This document shows positions 61,755 to 64,000 of a stretch of DNA of 64,000 nucleotides, piece by piece (the stretch's first letter is position 1; the number at the start of each line of letters is the position of its first letter). The position numbers and the translations under genes were made by a program. The DNA comes from Promicromonospora soli. Its GTDB lineage: Bacteria; Actinomycetota; Actinomycetes; Actinomycetales; Cellulomonadaceae. Location of the stretch: the NCBI RefSeq assembly GCF_014653785.1, contig NZ_BNAS01000001.1:791898-855897 (forward strand), in the 5' to 3' direction. Under the pieces are notes generated by a model. It was not told where the DNA came from and did no database searches. It worked only from the letters and a program-made list of their open reading frames with translations.

Positions 61755-62639
61755 CTAGCGCCCGGACGCCGTCAGCGCCGCCGCGCAGCGGCGGGCGTAC
61801 TCGCCCGGCGTGACGCCGACCGCGCGCACGAAGTCCCCGGTGAAGTGCGCCTGGTCGTAGTAGCCGACGGCGGCCGCCAGCCCCGCCAGGTCCAGCGCCG
61901 GATCGCGGCCCAGCATCTCGGCGGCCAGGTGCACCCGATGCCGTCGCAGCACCCACTTGGGGCTGACGCCCACCCAGTCCGCGAAGAGGCGCTGCAGCGA
62001 GCGCGGGGTGGTGCCGAGCCGGTCGGCGAGCGCCGCGACGGTGGTGCCCGGCACGGCGTCGGCGATCGTCGCGAACGCCGCGCGGAGCGCGGCCAGCGCG
62101 GCGGTGGAGCGCGGCGTCCGGGACCGTTCGGCGGCGGCTCGGAGCAGTGGGGTGACGGTCCGGACGGCGGCGTCCGGCAGGCCGGCCGCAGCCTGGGCGA
62201 GCGCCTCCGCGCCGGTGACCTCCGCCGTCGGGCCGAGGAACCCGGCCGGTTCGACGGCGCCGCGCTCCCCCGGGTGCGCGAGCCCGAGCAGTGCCCGGTA
62301 GCCGCCCGGGCGCAGCTTGGTGCCGACCACGCCGCCGGAGCCGGCGATCGTGCGCCGGTCGGTGGGCCCCGCGGGCATGGCATAGGCGAGAAAGCCGACG
62401 TCCTCAGCGACGATCTGGCCCACGGGGTGGGGCACCACGGTCTGGGTGAAGGCAGTGCCCGGGGGCAGGTCCCAGGTGATCACCCAGTGCCAGTCCACGA
62501 GGTCGGCGAGGTCCGGGGCGGGTTCGACGCGCGCCAGGGAGAACCGGTCGCGTGCCCTGGCGGGGTTCACGATGCCGAGCGTCGGCCCTGACTCGAGGGC
62601 ATGCGTGACCGTACGGTCGTCGTCGAACACCTGTCGCAC
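61755..62639 (-). CDS. AraC-family transcriptional regulator
   Basis: 294 residues with an N-terminal cupin-like sensor (WHWVITWDLPPGTAF, VVPHPVGQIVAED) and a C-terminal AraC HTH (TTVAALADRLGTTPRSLQRL to LDLAGLAAAVGYYDQAHF). The start is uncertain; GTG 62639 is taken, since an ATG at 62684 would overlap the divergent gene's start codon. It is divergent from the VOC gene, 43 bases apart, and probably regulates it. Confidence 0.82.
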   Translation of the reverse strand: MRQVFDDDRTVTHALESGPTLGIVNPARARDRFSLARVEPAPDLADLVDWHWVITWDLPPGTAFTQTVVPHPVGQIVAEDVGFLAYAMPAGPTDRRTIAGSGGVVGTKLRPGGYRALLGLAHPGERGAVEPAGFLGPTAEVTGAEALAQAAAGLPDAAVRTVTPLLRAAAERSRTPRSTAALAALRAAFATIADAVPGTTVAALADRLGTTPRSLQRLFADWVGVSPKWVLRRHRVHLAAEMLGRDPALDLAGLAAAVGYYDQAHFTGDFVRAVGVTPGEYARRCAAALTASGR

Positions 62640-62682
62640 ATTTCCAAGACTGGCACAGCCTGGCCGCGGCAGCATCGAAACC

Positions 62683-63135
62683 ATGAAGAACTCAGCCCTG
62701 CACCCCAACATCTCCGTGAGCGACGCCCGCGCGGCCATCGCGTTCTACGAGGCGGCGCTCGGCGCCGAGACGCTCGACGTGATCACCGCCGGCGACGCCG
62801 TGATCCACTCCGACCTGGTCCTGCGGTCCGCCGCGGGCGAGTCCACCTTCACGGTTGCCGCCGCGTTCCCCCCGGACTCCGTGGCCCCCGAGCCGGGCGC
62901 GCCCACGCACGCGAGCTTCACCGTCCCGGTGGAGGACGCCGACGCCGCCTACGCCCGCGCGCTCGGCGCCGGGGCGACCAGCCTCGCCGAGCCGGCCGAC
63001 TGGTTCAAGGGATTCCGGCAGGCCGCCGTGCGCTGCCCGTTCGGTCACCGCTGGTACTTCGTGACGGTGGCCGAGTCCGTCACGGCGGACGACGTGCAGC
63101 GCGCGAGCGACGCGTGGATGGCGGACCGCGCCTGA
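62683..63135 (+). CDS. VOC-superfamily (PhnB-like) protein
   Basis: 150 residues. LHPNISVSDARAAIAFYEAALGAE and the C-terminal FRQAAVRCPFGHRWYFVT form the two modules of a PhnB/YdhR-type VOC domain. Enzyme activity is not known for most of this group. The ATG at 62683 was chosen because the frame upstream is shared with the AraC gene. Divergent from the AraC regulator. Confidence 0.82.
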   Translation: MKNSALHPNISVSDARAAIAFYEAALGAETLDVITAGDAVIHSDLVLRSAAGESTFTVAAAFPPDSVAPEPGAPTHASFTVPVEDADAAYARALGAGATSLAEPADWFKGFRQAAVRCPFGHRWYFVTVAESVTADDVQRASDAWMADRA

Positions 63136-63217
63136 CGATCCGTAGGCGTTCTTTTGGTTTGTCGGGGAGGCGAGGTTCGGTACGCTTTGCCCCGACTCGA
63201 GGAGGAAGCGCAGCACC

Positions 63218-63385
63218 ATGGGTATCAAATTCCGTAAGCGTTGGTCGCTCGGCCCGGTGAAGTTCAACTTCACCCAGAGGGGCTTCTCTTCGTGGAGCTT
63301 CAAGGTCGGCCCCTGGTCGTGGAACTCCAAGACGAAGAAGCACAGCGTGGACCTGCCCGGTGCCTTCAGCTGGCGGCAGAGCTGA
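63218..63385 (+). CDS. DUF4236-like 55-aa protein
   Basis: 55 residues starting [20 protein letters not shown], with alternating aromatic/basic strands and [14 protein letters not shown]. The N-terminus FRK..LGP..FN.T..G matches the DUF4236 pattern. A GAGGAGG site precedes the ATG (12-base spacing), and TTGTCG (63159) with TACGCT (63181) could be its promoter. Function unknown. The small size makes it easy to miss. Confidence 0.7.
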   Translation: MGIKFRKRWSLGPVKFNFTQRGFSSWSFKVGPWSWNSKTKKHSVDLPGAFSWRQS

Positions 63386-63502
63386 TTCACCGGCGCTGAC
63401 CCCCGCACGAGCAGGCGGTCCTGCACCCTCCGGTCCGGAGCGGTCAGGGTCGCCTGTTCGCGCGGGAACGGCCCGGATTCCGGGGATGTCACCGCGCGTG
63501 GC

Positions 63503-63518
63503 TAGAGTGGCTCGCGTG
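63503..63518 (+). promoter_or_regulatory. leaderless promoter of dgt
   Basis: TAGAGT (63503-63508), seven bases before the GTG start at 63516, fits a -10 with transcription starting at the first codon. There is no ribosome-binding site. A weak -35 (TTCCGG, 63478) has a 19-base spacer. Confidence 0.5.
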
Positions 63519-64000
63519 GAGCAAGCCCTCGGGAAGAGCATCCCGCCGTCATACAGCGCGCAGGACGTCGAGCGCTGGGTGACGGAACCGCCCAAGTCGC
63601 AGGCCCGAACCCCCTTCGAACGCGACCGCGGCCGCGTGGTGCACTCCTCCGCGCTGCGCCGTCTCGGCGCCAAGACCCAGGTGCTCGGCGCGGGGCACGA
63701 CGACTTCGTGCGCACCCGCCTGACCCACTCCCTCGAGGTGGCCCAGGTGGGCCGCGGTATGGGCCGCTCACTGGGCTGCGACCCCGACGTGGTCGACACC
63801 GCATGCCTCACCCACGACCTCGGGCACCCGCCGTTCGGGCACAACGGCGAGACGGCGCTCGCCGAGATCGCGGAGCCGATCGGCGGCTTCGAGGGCAACG
63901 CGCAGACCCTGCGCCTGCTGACGCGGCTCGAGCCCAAGGTGATCGGCTTCGACGGGGTGCCCGCCGGCCTCAACCTGACCCGCGCGAGCCTCGACGCGAG
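63516..64000 (+). CDS. dgt: deoxyguanosinetriphosphate triphosphohydrolase-like protein (3' end outside window)
   Basis: 161 codons visible, open at the window end. [18 protein letters not shown] and [17 protein letters not shown] give the HD-domain metal ligands (His, then His-Asp) of dNTP triphosphohydrolases. It splits dNTPs to nucleoside and triphosphate, tuning dNTP pools. In many actinobacteria dgt lies directly upstream of dnaG in the same direction; here the two are divergent with three genes between. Confidence 0.92.
   Translation, partial: MEQALGKSIPPSYSAQDVERWVTEPPKSQARTPFERDRGRVVHSSALRRLGAKTQVLGAGHDDFVRTRLTHSLEVAQVGRGMGRSLGCDPDVVDTACLTHDLGHPPFGHNGETALAEIAEPIGGFEGNAQTLRLLTRLEPKVIGFDGVPAGLNLTRASLDA

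Noticed and set aside
1-64000. tRNA, rRNA, CRISPR arrays or prophage genes
   Set aside because: I looked for cloverleaf-like ends, spaced direct repeats and phage structural motifs and found none I could support by eye.

Overview
The window is very GC-rich, nearly all coding, uses many GTG starts and has many 4-nt ATGA/GTGA overlaps. This is typical of an actinobacterial chromosome. A DUF222/HNH protein, dnaG close to dgt, ABC sugar importers without their own ATPase, and many sugar and glycan genes suggest the Micrococcales (Cellulomonadaceae/Promicromonosporaceae-like). That placement is inference. I saw no rRNA, tRNA, CRISPR array, prophage or intact transposase.

Layout. 0-3 kb: a cut methyltransferase, a VOC protein, type I isopentenyl-diphosphate isomerase and an alpha/beta hydrolase. 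2.9-8.7 kb: a polyol locus with a DeoR regulator, lipoprotein binding protein, two permeases and a mannitol dehydrogenase-family enzyme; a strong hairpin follows the binding-protein gene. 8.7-11.3 kb: a decayed DUF305 gene, a CopC-CopD fusion and a DUF1345 membrane protein. 11.3-14.9 kb: a flavin monooxygenase divergent from a chromate-resistance operon (ChrB N-domain, ChrB C-domain, ChrA) with a perfect 28-bp palindrome at its start codon. 14.9-18.6 kb: a DUF6098-like protein with a P450, a CBS protein, a Cys-rich zinc/metallothionein-like protein and a MarR-GNAT fusion.

18.6-23.1 kb: a large MalT-like LuxR regulator and a 14-TM exporter, bracketed by near-identical 26/27-bp inverted repeats. 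23.1-31.8 kb: a CYTH-like protein divergent from a run of tightly coupled genes (DUF6325-like, SHOCT, APC antiporter, an unknown one-TM protein, M20 peptidase, P-type ATPase with altered cation-site residues, SDR). This is the best candidate for an undescribed functional unit. 31.8-40.4 kb: ribokinase and ADP-ribosylglycohydrolase (with the tail of a second, broken one), assorted redox enzymes and methyltransferases, a GH16-like protein, a TetR/NADP-reductase pair and a Gfo/Idh-sugar isomerase operon.

40.6-51.7 kb: a membrane protein, the DUF222/HNH protein, and a glycan locus (AraC regulator, DUF5107-TPR protein, cellulase-like protein, GH36 alpha-galactosidase) in which the ABC transporter has been deleted, leaving only the last ~47 codons of one permease. 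51.7-59.6 kb: a chain of regulator/enzyme pairs (LysR with aldo-keto reductases, MarR with flavoprotein and exporter, MerR with a TrxR-like flavoprotein), several with clear operator palindromes. 59.6-64 kb: dnaG, an AraC/VOC pair, a 55-aa DUF4236-like protein and the start of dgt. Between the TrxR-like gene and dnaG lies an unexplained cluster of seven GACCGAWSTC repeats.
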